From contig JALWRI010000010.1 of NCBI GenBank assembly GCA_026994225.1, positions 1 to 64,000 of the forward strand: DNA of 64,000 bases, in the 5' to 3' direction. Below are positions 18,803-27,824 of the stretch, one piece after another. This DNA is from Gammaproteobacteria bacterium. Its GTDB lineage: Bacteria; Pseudomonadota; Gammaproteobacteria; GRL18. Below the pieces are notes generated by a model. The model ran no database searches and was not told where the DNA came from. It saw only the letters and a program-made list of their open reading frames with translations. The position numbers were made by a program, and so were the translations under genes. Positions within the stretch are counted from its first letter, which is position 1. The number at the start of each line of letters is the position of its first letter.

Positions 18803-20137
18803 ATGGAATCTTGTAAAGAAATAAATGTAACTGATTTAGAAGTTGGCATGTATGTCTTTCGTCTAGATCGTTCATGGCTTGGTACACCTTATGCTGTACA
18901 AGGATTTCATATTAAAAGTCAAGATGACATCAATACGTTGCGCCATTATTGTAAAAAAGTATATATTGATACTATTAGAAGTAAACACGTTATACCAAAA
19001 TTAAAAGTATCTACTTCCAAATCTAATATATCAGTAATTCAAAATAAATTACCTCCTTTTCAGCATACCTTAAAACCGGTATCTGGCAGCACGACGGCTA
19101 AAGTTAATAAATTAGTTATTAAACACCATTTTTATGATCATTTACGCAAACCTCTATATAAAGAATTAAAAACAGCCAAACAGCTACATTTTGAAGTAGC
19201 TAATGCTGTACTAAAAGTCATTAATGCTATTTATCACAGTGATAGTATAACTATCACAGAAATAAAACAAGCCAGTAAAAAAATGGTAGCCAGTATTATC
19301 CGTAATCCAGATGCTTTCGTCTGGTTATACCGTTTAAAATCCAAAGACCCCTATATTTATAGCCATTCCGTTCGTGTTGCTATTTGGGCGACTATTTTAG
19401 GTCGATATATTGGGCTGGCACAAGATACCCTGGATGATATTGCGCTAGGTGCATTACTTTCAAATATTGGCAAAGCAAAATTGCCTGCCACGTTATTACA
19501 AAAAAATGATACCTTAACAGCAGAGGAATATTCACAAGTACAGCAGCATATTCAATATGCCATCAATATGCTAGAACATACTGCCGATATTTCCAGTGAT
19601 GTGATAGCTATCGTAGCGACACATTGTGAACGTTTTAACGGTTCTGGTTATCCTAAACAATTACAAGCAGATATGATCCCTTTATCTGCACGCATTGTAG
19701 GATTAGCTGACTTTTATGACGCAATTACCAACCCACGTCCGTATGCACAAACAATGACCGCAGCAGAAGCCATTGGTATGCTTTATTCTCAACGGAATAA
19801 ATTATTCCAGGGCGAATTAATTGATGAGTTTATTCAAGCGATAGGGTTATATCCTACTGGCACATTGGTTGAATTAAACAATCATCAAGTTGCTATCGTT
19901 ACTTCACAACCTGAAAACAGACGCTTACAACCTCAAGTTATGCTCTTACTTGACGAGAATAAAAAACCATTAGCCAGGAATAAAGTGATCGATTTACACG
20001 ACACCATATTAAGCACCCAAGAAGATCAAGCTATTAGTATCGTAAGCTGCCTACCAATAGGTAGCTATGATCTGCATTTAGATCAGATTGATGATCGCCG
20101 GCTCTACAGTTATTTACCCTGGAAATTATTTGCATAA
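18803..20137 (+). CDS. HD-GYP domain protein with degenerate active site
   Basis: 444 residues. The N-terminal DUF3391 domain (EINVTDLEVGMYVFRLD ... CKKVYID) leads into an HD-GYP domain (about 150-370). Active HD-GYP enzymes hydrolyse c-di-GMP through a metal site. Here the HD of LLHDIGK is SN (LLSNIGK, S220-N221), and the second motif reads HCERFNGSGYP (274-284) instead of HHERxDGxGYP. Loss of the HD pair should abolish metal binding, so the protein is more likely a c-di-GMP-binding or scaffold protein. The GYP motif itself is intact. The long C-terminal tail (about 370-444) is beta-rich and unassigned. Confidence 0.85.
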   Translation: MESCKEINVTDLEVGMYVFRLDRSWLGTPYAVQGFHIKSQDDINTLRHYCKKVYIDTIRSKHVIPKLKVSTSKSNISVIQNKLPPFQHTLKPVSGSTTAKVNKLVIKHHFYDHLRKPLYKELKTAKQLHFEVANAVLKVINAIYHSDSITITEIKQASKKMVASIIRNPDAFVWLYRLKSKDPYIYSHSVRVAIWATILGRYIGLAQDTLDDIALGALLSNIGKAKLPATLLQKNDTLTAEEYSQVQQHIQYAINMLEHTADISSDVIAIVATHCERFNGSGYPKQLQADMIPLSARIVGLADFYDAITNPRPYAQTMTAAEAIGMLYSQRNKLFQGELIDEFIQAIGLYPTGTLVELNNHQVAIVTSQPENRRLQPQVMLLLDENKKPLARNKVIDLHDTILSTQEDQAISIVSCLPIGSYDLHLDQIDDRRLYSYLPWKLFA

Positions 20138-20201
20138 TAGCTATTGTATTATATTCATTCATAAAATATTATGCGAATGACATAATCCAGATCACATTAC
20201 C

Positions 20202-21473
20202 TTATTCCGTTACAGTGAGTGTCAGTGGGGTATCATGGTAATAGATCACCTCTTCATCTGCCAAAAAATACCCGGCAATAACCATAAATTGATGACCTTC
20301 CGTACCCTCTAAAGATAAATCATTCAGCAAATGCACTACTTCTAAGGCATTAAGAGTCTTTATTTCTGCATTTTGGATTAATGTTTCAAAACGTCCATCC
20401 CAGGGAGTAAATGTTCCCTCTGCAGTACGCTGTAATAACATATCATCTAACATAGCAACGGTAATCACTCCACCTTGTTTCCCAATATGCCGAGCATCTA
20501 ACTCAAACCAAATATTCATATCTACGGTATGAGAAGCAGAAATCGCACCTTGTAAACTTTCTCCATTATCTGCCAAAATAGCACCTTGAAACTGTGTACT
20601 AGAATCACCAACTGTAGCACCGAGTAAATAATATCGTGATCCTAATGTTACAGGTGTAGTAACCACCTGAAAATTATTGCTACTATTAGTATCAAACATT
20701 AATTCACCATCGGTCTTGATTTCGGCAATAATTGTAATGTCTTCTTCATTATTCGGTACGATGGTAACAATACGTGTATTGCTGGTTACCCCTTCACCCA
20801 AATCAACATAACAGGTTAATAATCCATTATCAAAACTGGCATTATCACCACAATCAGAAACACTACTTACCGTTATATTGATCGGAAAAGAAATAGTTAA
20901 CACAGCATTATTGACACTACCATCAGAATTAATAGTAATGGTAAAGCTATATGCTTCATCAACAAAAGCAGGTACTTCAGGCGATTGTACATAGACAGAC
21001 AGAATATCGCTAGGTGTGGGCGTAATTAAGGGTGCAGAAGAAATACTATCCTCTTTGGCATTTGCATTATAAATGATTGATGTTTCATTACTTGGGCTGA
21101 CTATATTAATATGTGTTGCATCAATTTCTCCTAGTCTTGCCCCACCATAAACATTAGATAAGGTTAAATCTGCTGTCCCTGTACGTTGTGTATTAACCCC
21201 CGCAATAAATGTTTTATCACTACTATCTCCATCTTCCCAGACTAAAGTCTTTAATATTTTGCCTTGATAACGAATATTAGTAGAAACTTTTCCCATATTG
21301 CCGCCTAAGCGTTTTACTGTAATCGGCAACATCCCCTGTATACGTTCTACAGTTATATTTGCAGTACTAAATTGTAAATAACCACAAGCATCACCTGATA
21401 TGGCAAATACTGTGCTGCTCATTACAAAATATCCCACTATTATTGCAATTATTCGATACATATATTCCAGCAT
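20202..21473 (-). CDS. Secreted beta-rich protein with Calx-beta-like and DUF11-like regions
   Basis: 423 residues. The signal peptide is IIAIIVGYFVMSSTVFA, with cleavage probably before ISGDACG. The first 120 residues (ITVKRLGGNMGKVSTNI ... GTADLTLSNVYGG) resemble a Calx-beta-type repeat. About 175-280 (YSFTITINSDGSVNNAVLTI ... FDNGLLTCYVDLG ... DTNSSNNF) resembles the DUF11 cell-surface repeat. The last 130 residues contain no motif that I know. It would be exported and perhaps surface-attached, but no sorting signal is seen at the C-terminus. Two in-frame ATGs, at 21473 and 21461, are both possible starts. Confidence 0.65.
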   Translation of the reverse strand: MLEYMYRIIAIIVGYFVMSSTVFAISGDACGYLQFSTANITVERIQGMLPITVKRLGGNMGKVSTNIRYQGKILKTLVWEDGDSSDKTFIAGVNTQRTGTADLTLSNVYGGARLGEIDATHINIVSPSNETSIIYNANAKEDSISSAPLITPTPSDILSVYVQSPEVPAFVDEAYSFTITINSDGSVNNAVLTISFPINITVSSVSDCGDNASFDNGLLTCYVDLGEGVTSNTRIVTIVPNNEEDITIIAEIKTDGELMFDTNSSNNFQVVTTPVTLGSRYYLLGATVGDSSTQFQGAILADNGESLQGAISASHTVDMNIWFELDARHIGKQGGVITVAMLDDMLLQRTAEGTFTPWDGRFETLIQNAEIKTLNALEVVHLLNDLSLEGTEGHQFMVIAGYFLADEEVIYYHDTPLTLTVTE

Positions 21474-21602
21474 TTAATTGTTAGCGTAAATTTGAATAGA
21501 CATTCTTCCACAAAAATGATTATCTTTCTGTGAACAAGATTATAATTTTGTTTTCCATTGAATAATATTTTAGCAGATCCACCTCATTCTTCCTTACATT
21601 TA

Positions 21603-21611
21603 TGTTACAAT
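21603..21611 (+). promoter_or_regulatory. Putative extended -10 promoter of thiS-thiG-trmB
   Basis: TGTTACAAT matches an extended -10 element 33 bases before the thiS ATG. No good -35 is present, and I found no TPP riboswitch sequence in the upstream 170 bases. Confidence 0.35.
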
Positions 21612-21644
21612 ATTGCATTCTACCCCGTTATGATAGCAAGAACT

Positions 21645-21845
21645 ATGGAAATTTTTATAAATGGTGCATCCCATCAAATAGCTGTAGGTTATACGGTGGA
21701 ACAACTTTTACAATATCTGGATATTACAACCCAACGCTTGGCTGTTGAAATCAATAAAGAAATAGTTCCTCGTAGCCAATACCCATCACATTTATTACAA
21801 GAACACGATCACATAGAAATTGTACAAGCCATTGGTGGTGGTTAA
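21645..21845 (+). CDS. thiS: Sulfur carrier protein ThiS
   Basis: 66 residues, the family length. The beta-grasp fold begins MEIFINGASHQIAVGYTVEQLL and ends in the C-terminal GGG that is adenylated and thiocarboxylated to carry sulfur into the thiazole of thiamine. The ATG at 21645 matches homologues; an upstream TTG at 21558 is open but adds a non-conserved leader. thiG follows 48 bases later. Confidence 0.96.
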   Translation: MEIFINGASHQIAVGYTVEQLLQYLDITTQRLAVEINKEIVPRSQYPSHLLQEHDHIEIVQAIGGG

Positions 21846-21893
21846 TTTATTAAATTATAATTCAATTTGTTACCAAATTTAGAGATAAATACC

Positions 21894-22676
21894 ATGCAAG
21901 ATGATAGCTTAATTATCGCAGGAAAATCATATCAATCACGCTTATTAGTGGGAACCGGTAAATATGTCGATATGGATGAAACCCGTGACGCTATAGAAAA
22001 TAGTGGTGCAGAAATTGTTACGGTTGCTATTCGACGCACTAATATTGGTCAAAATCCGAATGAACCTAATTTACTAGATGTTATTTCACCTGATAAATAT
22101 ACCCTATTACCCAATACGGCAGGATGTTATACCACAGAAGATGCAGTACGTACTTGCCGTTTAGCACGAGAATTATTAGATGGGCATAATTTAGTTAAAT
22201 TAGAAGTATTAGGCGATCAAAAAACGCTTTATCCTAATGTTACTGAAACATTGCGAGCTGCAGAAATTTTAGTTAAAGATAATTTTGATGTAATGGTATA
22301 TACCAGTGATGATCCACTCATTGCCAAACAATTAGAGGAAATAGGATGTGTCTGTGTGATGCCACTTGCTGCACCTATTGGTTCAGGATTAGGTATACGT
22401 AACCCTTATAATATTATGATGATCTTAGAAAATGCGACAGTGCCTATTTTAGTCGATGCAGGAGTAGGTACTGCCTCTGATGCAGCGATTGCAATGGAGT
22501 TAGGCTGTGATGGTATTTTAATGAATACCGCTATTGCTGCGGCAAAACATCCCCGTTTGATGGCAACTGCCATGAAAAATGCTACACTGGCTGGCAGACA
22601 AGCCTATCTTGCAGGGCGTATGTCCAAAAAATTATATGCAACCGCATCTTCTCCTATAGAAGGGCATTTTATTTAA
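21894..22676 (+). CDS. thiG: Thiazole synthase ThiG
   Basis: 260 residues, a TIM barrel that forms the thiazole phosphate of thiamine from deoxyxylulose phosphate, ThiS thiocarboxylate and dehydroglycine. Visible conserved parts are [19 protein letters not shown]-like [18 protein letters not shown], the phosphate-binding [11 protein letters not shown], and [18 protein letters not shown] with GILMNTAIA. The ATG at 21894 fits homologues. It lies between thiS and trmB. Confidence 0.97.
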   Translation: MQDDSLIIAGKSYQSRLLVGTGKYVDMDETRDAIENSGAEIVTVAIRRTNIGQNPNEPNLLDVISPDKYTLLPNTAGCYTTEDAVRTCRLARELLDGHNLVKLEVLGDQKTLYPNVTETLRAAEILVKDNFDVMVYTSDDPLIAKQLEEIGCVCVMPLAAPIGSGLGIRNPYNIMMILENATVPILVDAGVGTASDAAIAMELGCDGILMNTAIAAAKHPRLMATAMKNATLAGRQAYLAGRMSKKLYATASSPIEGHFI

Positions 22677-22681
22677 TTGGA

Positions 22682-23365
22682 ATGACACTGGTGTTAAAAC
22701 AACGTAGCATCCAAAGTTTTGTCCGCAGACAAGGACGGCTTACCCGTGGACAAAAATATGCTTTAGAGCATTTATCCAAACAATATGTGATCCCTGACAC
22801 GCCAAAACTTATTGATTTTACACAATTATTTAAAAATAATGCAGCATGTAAAATAGAGATTGGTATCGGAAACGGAGATAGTTTACTTGCTCTGGCGAGT
22901 GCTAATCCTGATTGTAATTTTATCGGTATAGATGTGCATCTTCCTGGTATTGGGCGTTGTCTAGCTCATATTGATGCCCAACAACTTCATAATGTAAGAC
23001 TGCTCTGTGGCGATGCGGTAGAAATTTTGCAACATCGTATCGCATCTGAAAGCGTACATAGTTTCTATCTTTTTTTTCCTGATCCCTGGCATAAAAAACG
23101 CCATCATAAACGCCGCATAGTACAAACTGATTTTGTACAACTTATTGCCCAAAAGTTACACTCTCAGGGAATATTTCATATTGCTACGGATTGGGAAAAT
23201 TATGCTGAACATATCTTCACTGTCTTACAATCTAACCCTTCTTTAAAAAATACCGCTGTAACAGGAAAATATACACCTCGTCCAATAGAACGCCCTCTTA
23301 CCAAGTTTGAACAAAGAGGTCTGCGTCTGGGACATAGTATTTTTGATCTGGTTTATCAAAAATAA
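22682..23365 (+). CDS. trmB: tRNA (guanine-N7-)-methyltransferase TrmB
   Basis: 227 residues. Makes m7G46 in tRNA using S-adenosylmethionine. The N-terminal basic segment SFVRRQGRLTRGQ, the SAM site IEIGIGNGDS and the catalytic-region motif FPDPWHKKRHHKRR are all as expected. It follows thiG by 5 bases in a gammaproteobacterial thiS-thiG-trmB order. The convergent sensor kinase gene ends 8 bases away. Confidence 0.96.
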   Translation: MTLVLKQRSIQSFVRRQGRLTRGQKYALEHLSKQYVIPDTPKLIDFTQLFKNNAACKIEIGIGNGDSLLALASANPDCNFIGIDVHLPGIGRCLAHIDAQQLHNVRLLCGDAVEILQHRIASESVHSFYLFFPDPWHKKRHHKRRIVQTDFVQLIAQKLHSQGIFHIATDWENYAEHIFTVLQSNPSLKNTAVTGKYTPRPIERPLTKFEQRGLRLGHSIFDLVYQK

Positions 23366-23373
23366 AAACAATT

Positions 23374-25014
23374 TTACTTTTGTTTAGGGAACCATAAAGA
23401 GAAAGTAGTCCCTTTATTTTCTCCCATACTACTAACAGTCAACTCTCCTTGCATATCTTTAACCATGTTCGCAGCATTATGTAAGCCATAGCCATGTCCA
23501 TCTTTACGGGTAGTAAATCCAAATTCAAAAATGCGTGTTTGAATATCTTCTTTTATTCCCACCCCATTATCTACCACTTTTAATAAAATTTGTGCATCTT
23601 TTTCCTCCACAGATAAATATAAATGCCTTTCTCCCTCTTTATTACATAATGCATACTGGGCATTACTAATTAAATTGATCAATACTTGCAATAATTTATG
23701 CTTATCATATAACTGTCTGGGTATCGTCTGATAGTTTCTATGGAGTATAATCTGACACCTATTTAACCCTGCAATGTTTAATGTTAAGGCATCTTCCATC
23801 TGATTAACCATATTTCCCCAATCTCGATGTTCTACCTTAGTATAATTTTGTTGTGCTTGTACTATTTCATGGATATGTTGTATATTTTTTCCTAAATCAG
23901 AAATTTCCTGTAATAAATCTTGAGCACGTTGTTTTTGATATCTGTACATAGAATGTAACATTAGTGGTATATACTTCCCCTTCTCATCATTTTTGAAATA
24001 ATGCTGTAGAGCACTCTCCTCTTGTTCAGTAATTAAATCTAGCAGTTTAGGAAATAACTCTAATTTATTTTGCATTATTGTTCTTTTCATTATAACCAAA
24101 GAAGTATTAACACTATTTAAGACATTCCCTATATTATGTAGTACCCCTGTTGCCACTTCTGCCATACCCGCTTGATGTGCATTCTCAAGTAAACGCTCAT
24201 GTAAATGGGCTAATTCATTGGTTCGTTCATTTACTCTTTGTTCTAACTTTTGATTAAATTTCCGTACTTCTTTTTCTGCGAGTTTTCGTTCAATAATTTC
24301 AAATTCTAATTCCTCATCACGTATTTCTATTTGTTGTAACATATAATTAAATTCATCAACTAATAAACCAATTTCATCATGGCTGCTTTTTTGTACTCGT
24401 ACTTTATAATTATGAAATTTAGATACCATACGTATGGTATCTAGTAAATGAGTAATAGGGCGAGAAATATACCGTTGAAAACGAATCGAGAGTAAATAAA
24501 TAATCCCCATTAAGATAATAAAAACTAATACTAATAAACCCAATTCATTAAATAAATTATTATATAATTGCTCTGTATTAGCTTGTAAATAGATATATCC
24601 TATATTTTCCGACTTATTTGATATACCCACCTTATCTACTAATTCAAAAATATCCTTATTAAAATAAATACCTTCTACAAGTGGTGCATCAGGACAAAAA
24701 AAAGACGTTTCTTTAAAGATAGCATATATAAAAATATGTTTATTTTTATTATAGACACACGCTAAAGTAATATTCTTATCAATAGAAAGGACTTGTAATG
24801 ATTGCTGTATGCTGCGTTTATCTTCAAATAATAATGCAACAGCTATTTGCCCTGCCAACATTTTATTCAATGATACAAGTTTTTTTTGTTGTGTTTGCGT
24901 AGAGGTATAAAAGTGATAGGATACCAAAATAACTGACAATAATAATAATGCAGATATACTAATAACACTTGCTAATAAAATGACTTTATTTTTGATGGAT
25001 AAACTATCCATCAT
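23374..25014 (-). CDS. Membrane sensor histidine kinase with CHASE8-like domain
   Basis: 546 residues. Transmembrane segments lie at about 11-33 and 158-176. The periplasmic part between them (MLAGQIAVALLFEDKRSIQQ ... LACVYNKNKHIF) resembles CHASE8. A HAMP segment (about 178-232), a coiled coil (about 233-275) and the kinase core follow. The phospho-acceptor is H293 in VLHNIGNVLNSV, the variant H box of a known subfamily, and not the HE(I/L)RTP type. ATP-binding boxes are INLISNAQYAL, DNGVGI and GHGYGLHNAANM. No response regulator is adjacent. The start overlaps the UPF0145 stop as ATGA, so expression is coupled to that gene. Confidence 0.9.
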   Translation of the reverse strand: MMDSLSIKNKVILLASVISISALLLLSVILVSYHFYTSTQTQQKKLVSLNKMLAGQIAVALLFEDKRSIQQSLQVLSIDKNITLACVYNKNKHIFIYAIFKETSFFCPDAPLVEGIYFNKDIFELVDKVGISNKSENIGYIYLQANTEQLYNNLFNELGLLVLVFIILMGIIYLLSIRFQRYISRPITHLLDTIRMVSKFHNYKVRVQKSSHDEIGLLVDEFNYMLQQIEIRDEELEFEIIERKLAEKEVRKFNQKLEQRVNERTNELAHLHERLLENAHQAGMAEVATGVLHNIGNVLNSVNTSLVIMKRTIMQNKLELFPKLLDLITEQEESALQHYFKNDEKGKYIPLMLHSMYRYQKQRAQDLLQEISDLGKNIQHIHEIVQAQQNYTKVEHRDWGNMVNQMEDALTLNIAGLNRCQIILHRNYQTIPRQLYDKHKLLQVLINLISNAQYALCNKEGERHLYLSVEEKDAQILLKVVDNGVGIKEDIQTRIFEFGFTTRKDGHGYGLHNAANMVKDMQGELTVSSMGENKGTTFSLWFPKQK

Positions 25015-25355
25015 TTCACTGCTGTACCGTATGCAATAATTTCGGCTGCTCCCTCACTCACTTGTGTGGTCATCAAACGTACTCCAATAATGTATGTGGC
25101 TTGCTGTTGTGCTGCTTTATGCTGTAATTTAAGCAATACCTGCTCGACAGATGCATCCATTAATTGTGTATAAGCTGTTAATTCCCCCCCAATGGTCCAA
25201 TTTTTTACATTAGAGAGCATATCAGCAAAGAGTGATTTACTGATACAAATACTCGCTGTTACTATCCCTAAAAGTTCTTTACCATCATCTGGTAATATCT
25301 CCAGAGTGGATAATTTCGGGAGTTTTGGTAACGGTTGCTCTATTGGATAATCCAT
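25011..25355 (-). CDS. UPF0145 (YbjQ-like) protein
   Basis: 114 residues. Family features are the opening LGIVTASICISKSLFADML, then NWTIGGELTAY, a helix with repeated glutamines, ATYIIGVRL and the closing GAAEIIAYGTAVK. YbjQ-like proteins form pentamers and their function is unknown; an old name calls them heavy-metal-binding. The ATG at 25355 sits inside the upstream 721-residue gene (71-base overlap in another frame) and has TGGAATC before it. The stop overlaps the kinase start. The three genes form one operon. Confidence 0.8.
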   Translation of the reverse strand: MDYPIEQPLPKLPKLSTLEILPDDGKELLGIVTASICISKSLFADMLSNVKNWTIGGELTAYTQLMDASVEQVLLKLQHKAAQQQATYIIGVRLMTTQVSEGAAEIIAYGTAVK

Positions 25356-27450
25356 CAGTTGATTCCATTTTATGATTCTTATCAACAATAATATAATGAC
25401 TACCTGGTAATATCTTTTTTCTTCTTAATTTGCTTATCATCCAAATAAAAATCATAACAATCCCTCCCCATACTAAAAGACTTAATAGGGGTAAGAAAGG
25501 ATAAATAAAAGAAAACACCACTTTTGCAAACGGATAGGGCAATAATGCTGTTGCAAATTCCACCGCTTTTGGATCACGACAAATATCTATATCATACCCT
25601 TGTTCATATAAATATAATGCTTTTTTTAAACGTGCTTGATGTAGTGTTCCCTTTTCAGGATAAGCCGCTAAAATATGTAAACCTTCTTCACCATAGCGAT
25701 GATATATATTAAAAACCGTTTGTTTTGTTTTAATCTGTTGTAAATATTGATTGACTGTTTCATCATTAACTTCCATATATTGCAAGGCATACACTTTTTT
25801 CAAGATATGAATATTTTTATTTACGCTATAATAATGTGTTATATCCTTAATACTAAAATTTTGTAACAATTTTTTTGTCCAATAGGGATCTTGTTGGTAA
25901 AAAAGATCCACTATTTCAAGCAAAGGCTTTGAGCTAAAAATAGTTGCTATTTTTTTCCATTCAATGTCACATTCTAATAAGAAAGAAAAAAGTGCTGTAT
26001 TGGCATTAATAGCACTAAAACTTTCAACCTCCCAATAAGGTTCTATTGCTGTATGCACACGATAAAGTATAAAAAATCCATTTTTAGCACTTTGCTTTGC
26101 ATTATTGCCTAAAACACGTATAAATACAGCATGTACATCAAATAAATCATAGTTATCTTGTATCAGTGTATAGGTATTTTTTACCCCCATATCCGATGCC
26201 GCTTGTAGAAAAAAATTGCCATATTTTTGATACCATACAATCATATCCATATCAAATTGCGTGACCAAACGTGCCAGAAATTTACTATCAGCAGTCGTTG
26301 GTACGGACACCTTTATTTCATACAAAAGATTAATAGGTACTTTGCTTGCTAAATAACCAAAAGTATTTTTAATATACATTAACTCATTAGCGATAGAAAT
26401 TAAACTCGCTCCTTCCTTTATTCTTTGTAAGCCATATTCTTGAAAACTCTTATTATTAAAAAATAACGCATCTTCTAAAAATTGAACCATATCTTCTTTA
26501 GTCTTGGTAAACCATTGATTAATGGCTGTTTGTAATGATTTTTCTAACTTCTCTTGTAAGGAATTACCGATTTTCTGAGGTTGTAATAATTGCTGATAGG
26601 TCTTAAAAAAACTGCTGCGTAACATTTTTTGCATCTTTTTCTTTATTGTACTCGCATCATAAATTTCATACGCAATAGAAATCAATGCTAATGGAGCTAT
26701 TACCTTACTTGCCACTTTTCCCATTATCTTACGAGAAATTAAACGGGTAATCCGTTTACGTGCTAATAATAAAATAATACCCGTTGTACCTGCCATGCCT
26801 TTTTTTTCTACAGAAAGTGTATCTAACGAGCCAGTTAATAATTGCTCCTTATTTACACTTAAATGAGCCAGCGCAGTATAAAATTTTGGCCAATAATTAA
26901 AATTACGGATAATAATAGCATCCAGCTCTTTACCAATATTTTGTTGTGTTTGTATAAAGATACGATTAACATATATTTCAAATTGCAGTATAAGCTGTTG
27001 TATAAATTTATCTTGCAAAGGTTGTATAACTTCAATACTCGATTGAATAAACTGCCTGGAAATAGTTTTTAACTGATCTGTTTTGGATTTGAATGGCAGC
27101 ACTGCCTGATACTGAGACTTTACCACATCCCAAGCACTGTATTGATCATCAATAACAACCTCTTGTAAGGCTCTTTCTACTTCCTTATAATGCTGCTCAA
27201 ATTGCTTTTTTATCTTTTCAGATTGCCAGAATTGACTAAACTGTTGTTTTGCCCAAATAATGTTGGGGGTAATATCCATTTTTGCAATACTGGCAAGAAT
27301 TTCTGCCTTATTGTATTCTACCTGTCGTAATAAATGGATATATTGTTGTTTTTCTTCTACGGTTACAGGTGCTGTTTTCCCTATTAGGGTAAAACATAGC
27401 AGCCATAATCCCAAACTTGTAACAAAAAAATAATGAAGATATCTAGGCAA
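25285..27450 (-). CDS. Unknown 721-residue exported membrane protein
   Basis: I do not recognise this family. It has an N-terminal signal-like segment (HYFFVTSLGLWLLCFTLIG), then a long, largely helical, lysine- and glutamine-rich body with a hydrophobic stretch near 245-265 (VIAPLALISIAYEIY). One or two transmembrane segments occupy about 637-672 (FSFIYPFLPLLSLLVWGG, IFIWMISKL), and a short basic cytoplasmic tail of about 46 residues follows. The body would be periplasmic, with the tail inside. The start is TTG at 27450, supported by the signal segment; no ATG precedes the hydrophobic stretch. It overlaps the UPF0145 gene and heads an operon ending in a sensor kinase, so it may be part of an envelope-sensing unit. 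Confidence 0.7.
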   Translation of the reverse strand: MPRYLHYFFVTSLGLWLLCFTLIGKTAPVTVEEKQQYIHLLRQVEYNKAEILASIAKMDITPNIIWAKQQFSQFWQSEKIKKQFEQHYKEVERALQEVVIDDQYSAWDVVKSQYQAVLPFKSKTDQLKTISRQFIQSSIEVIQPLQDKFIQQLILQFEIYVNRIFIQTQQNIGKELDAIIIRNFNYWPKFYTALAHLSVNKEQLLTGSLDTLSVEKKGMAGTTGIILLLARKRITRLISRKIMGKVASKVIAPLALISIAYEIYDASTIKKKMQKMLRSSFFKTYQQLLQPQKIGNSLQEKLEKSLQTAINQWFTKTKEDMVQFLEDALFFNNKSFQEYGLQRIKEGASLISIANELMYIKNTFGYLASKVPINLLYEIKVSVPTTADSKFLARLVTQFDMDMIVWYQKYGNFFLQAASDMGVKNTYTLIQDNYDLFDVHAVFIRVLGNNAKQSAKNGFFILYRVHTAIEPYWEVESFSAINANTALFSFLLECDIEWKKIATIFSSKPLLEIVDLFYQQDPYWTKKLLQNFSIKDITHYYSVNKNIHILKKVYALQYMEVNDETVNQYLQQIKTKQTVFNIYHRYGEEGLHILAAYPEKGTLHQARLKKALYLYEQGYDIDICRDPKAVEFATALLPYPFAKVVFSFIYPFLPLLSLLVWGGIVMIFIWMISKLRRKKILPGSHYIIVDKNHKMESTDGLSNRATVTKTPEIIHSGDITR

Positions 27451-27485
27451 AATTTCTTACTATCCTCATTAATATACGAGCCTTA

Positions 27486-27713
27486 TTAACATTCTTTAGT
27501 ACCACAATGTCCCGTTTCACAATCACTATTGCGTTTGCGACAGGAAAAAATAACAAAAGCCAATCCTAAAGAAAAACCGCCCACCCCTACGTAAACAGGT
27601 GTCATGGCATCTTTGAAGGTTAAATAAACAGAACCCATTATAAAAGCAATCCCAGATATAAAGTAAAAAACAGGTAACACATTATAAAGCCATTTTGGTA
27701 ATTGTATATTCAT
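27486..27713 (-). CDS. Small membrane protein with cysteine-rich tail
   Basis: 75 residues with two transmembrane segments (VLPVFYFISGIAFIMGSVYL and YVGVGGFSLGLAFVIFSC) and a polar tail holding four further cysteines (SDCETGHCGTKEC plus the C of FSCRK). The tail could bind metal, but this is inference. It is 35 bases upstream of the unknown 721-residue gene, on the same strand, and may belong to that operon. Confidence 0.6.
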   Translation of the reverse strand: MNIQLPKWLYNVLPVFYFISGIAFIMGSVYLTFKDAMTPVYVGVGGFSLGLAFVIFSCRKRNSDCETGHCGTKEC

Positions 27714-27824
27714 TGCTATTATCCCCTATCTATTATATTTTAAATAAAGATTACCAAAATTTTTTTTACTCAACAATGCCAAAAATATGGTATTGTTTCG
27801 CTTAACAACCTCAACCTGACACTT

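Noticed and set aside
21474-21644. TPP riboswitch upstream of thiS
   Set aside because: None of the conserved TPP aptamer blocks (CTGAGA, ACCTGATCTGG) is present.
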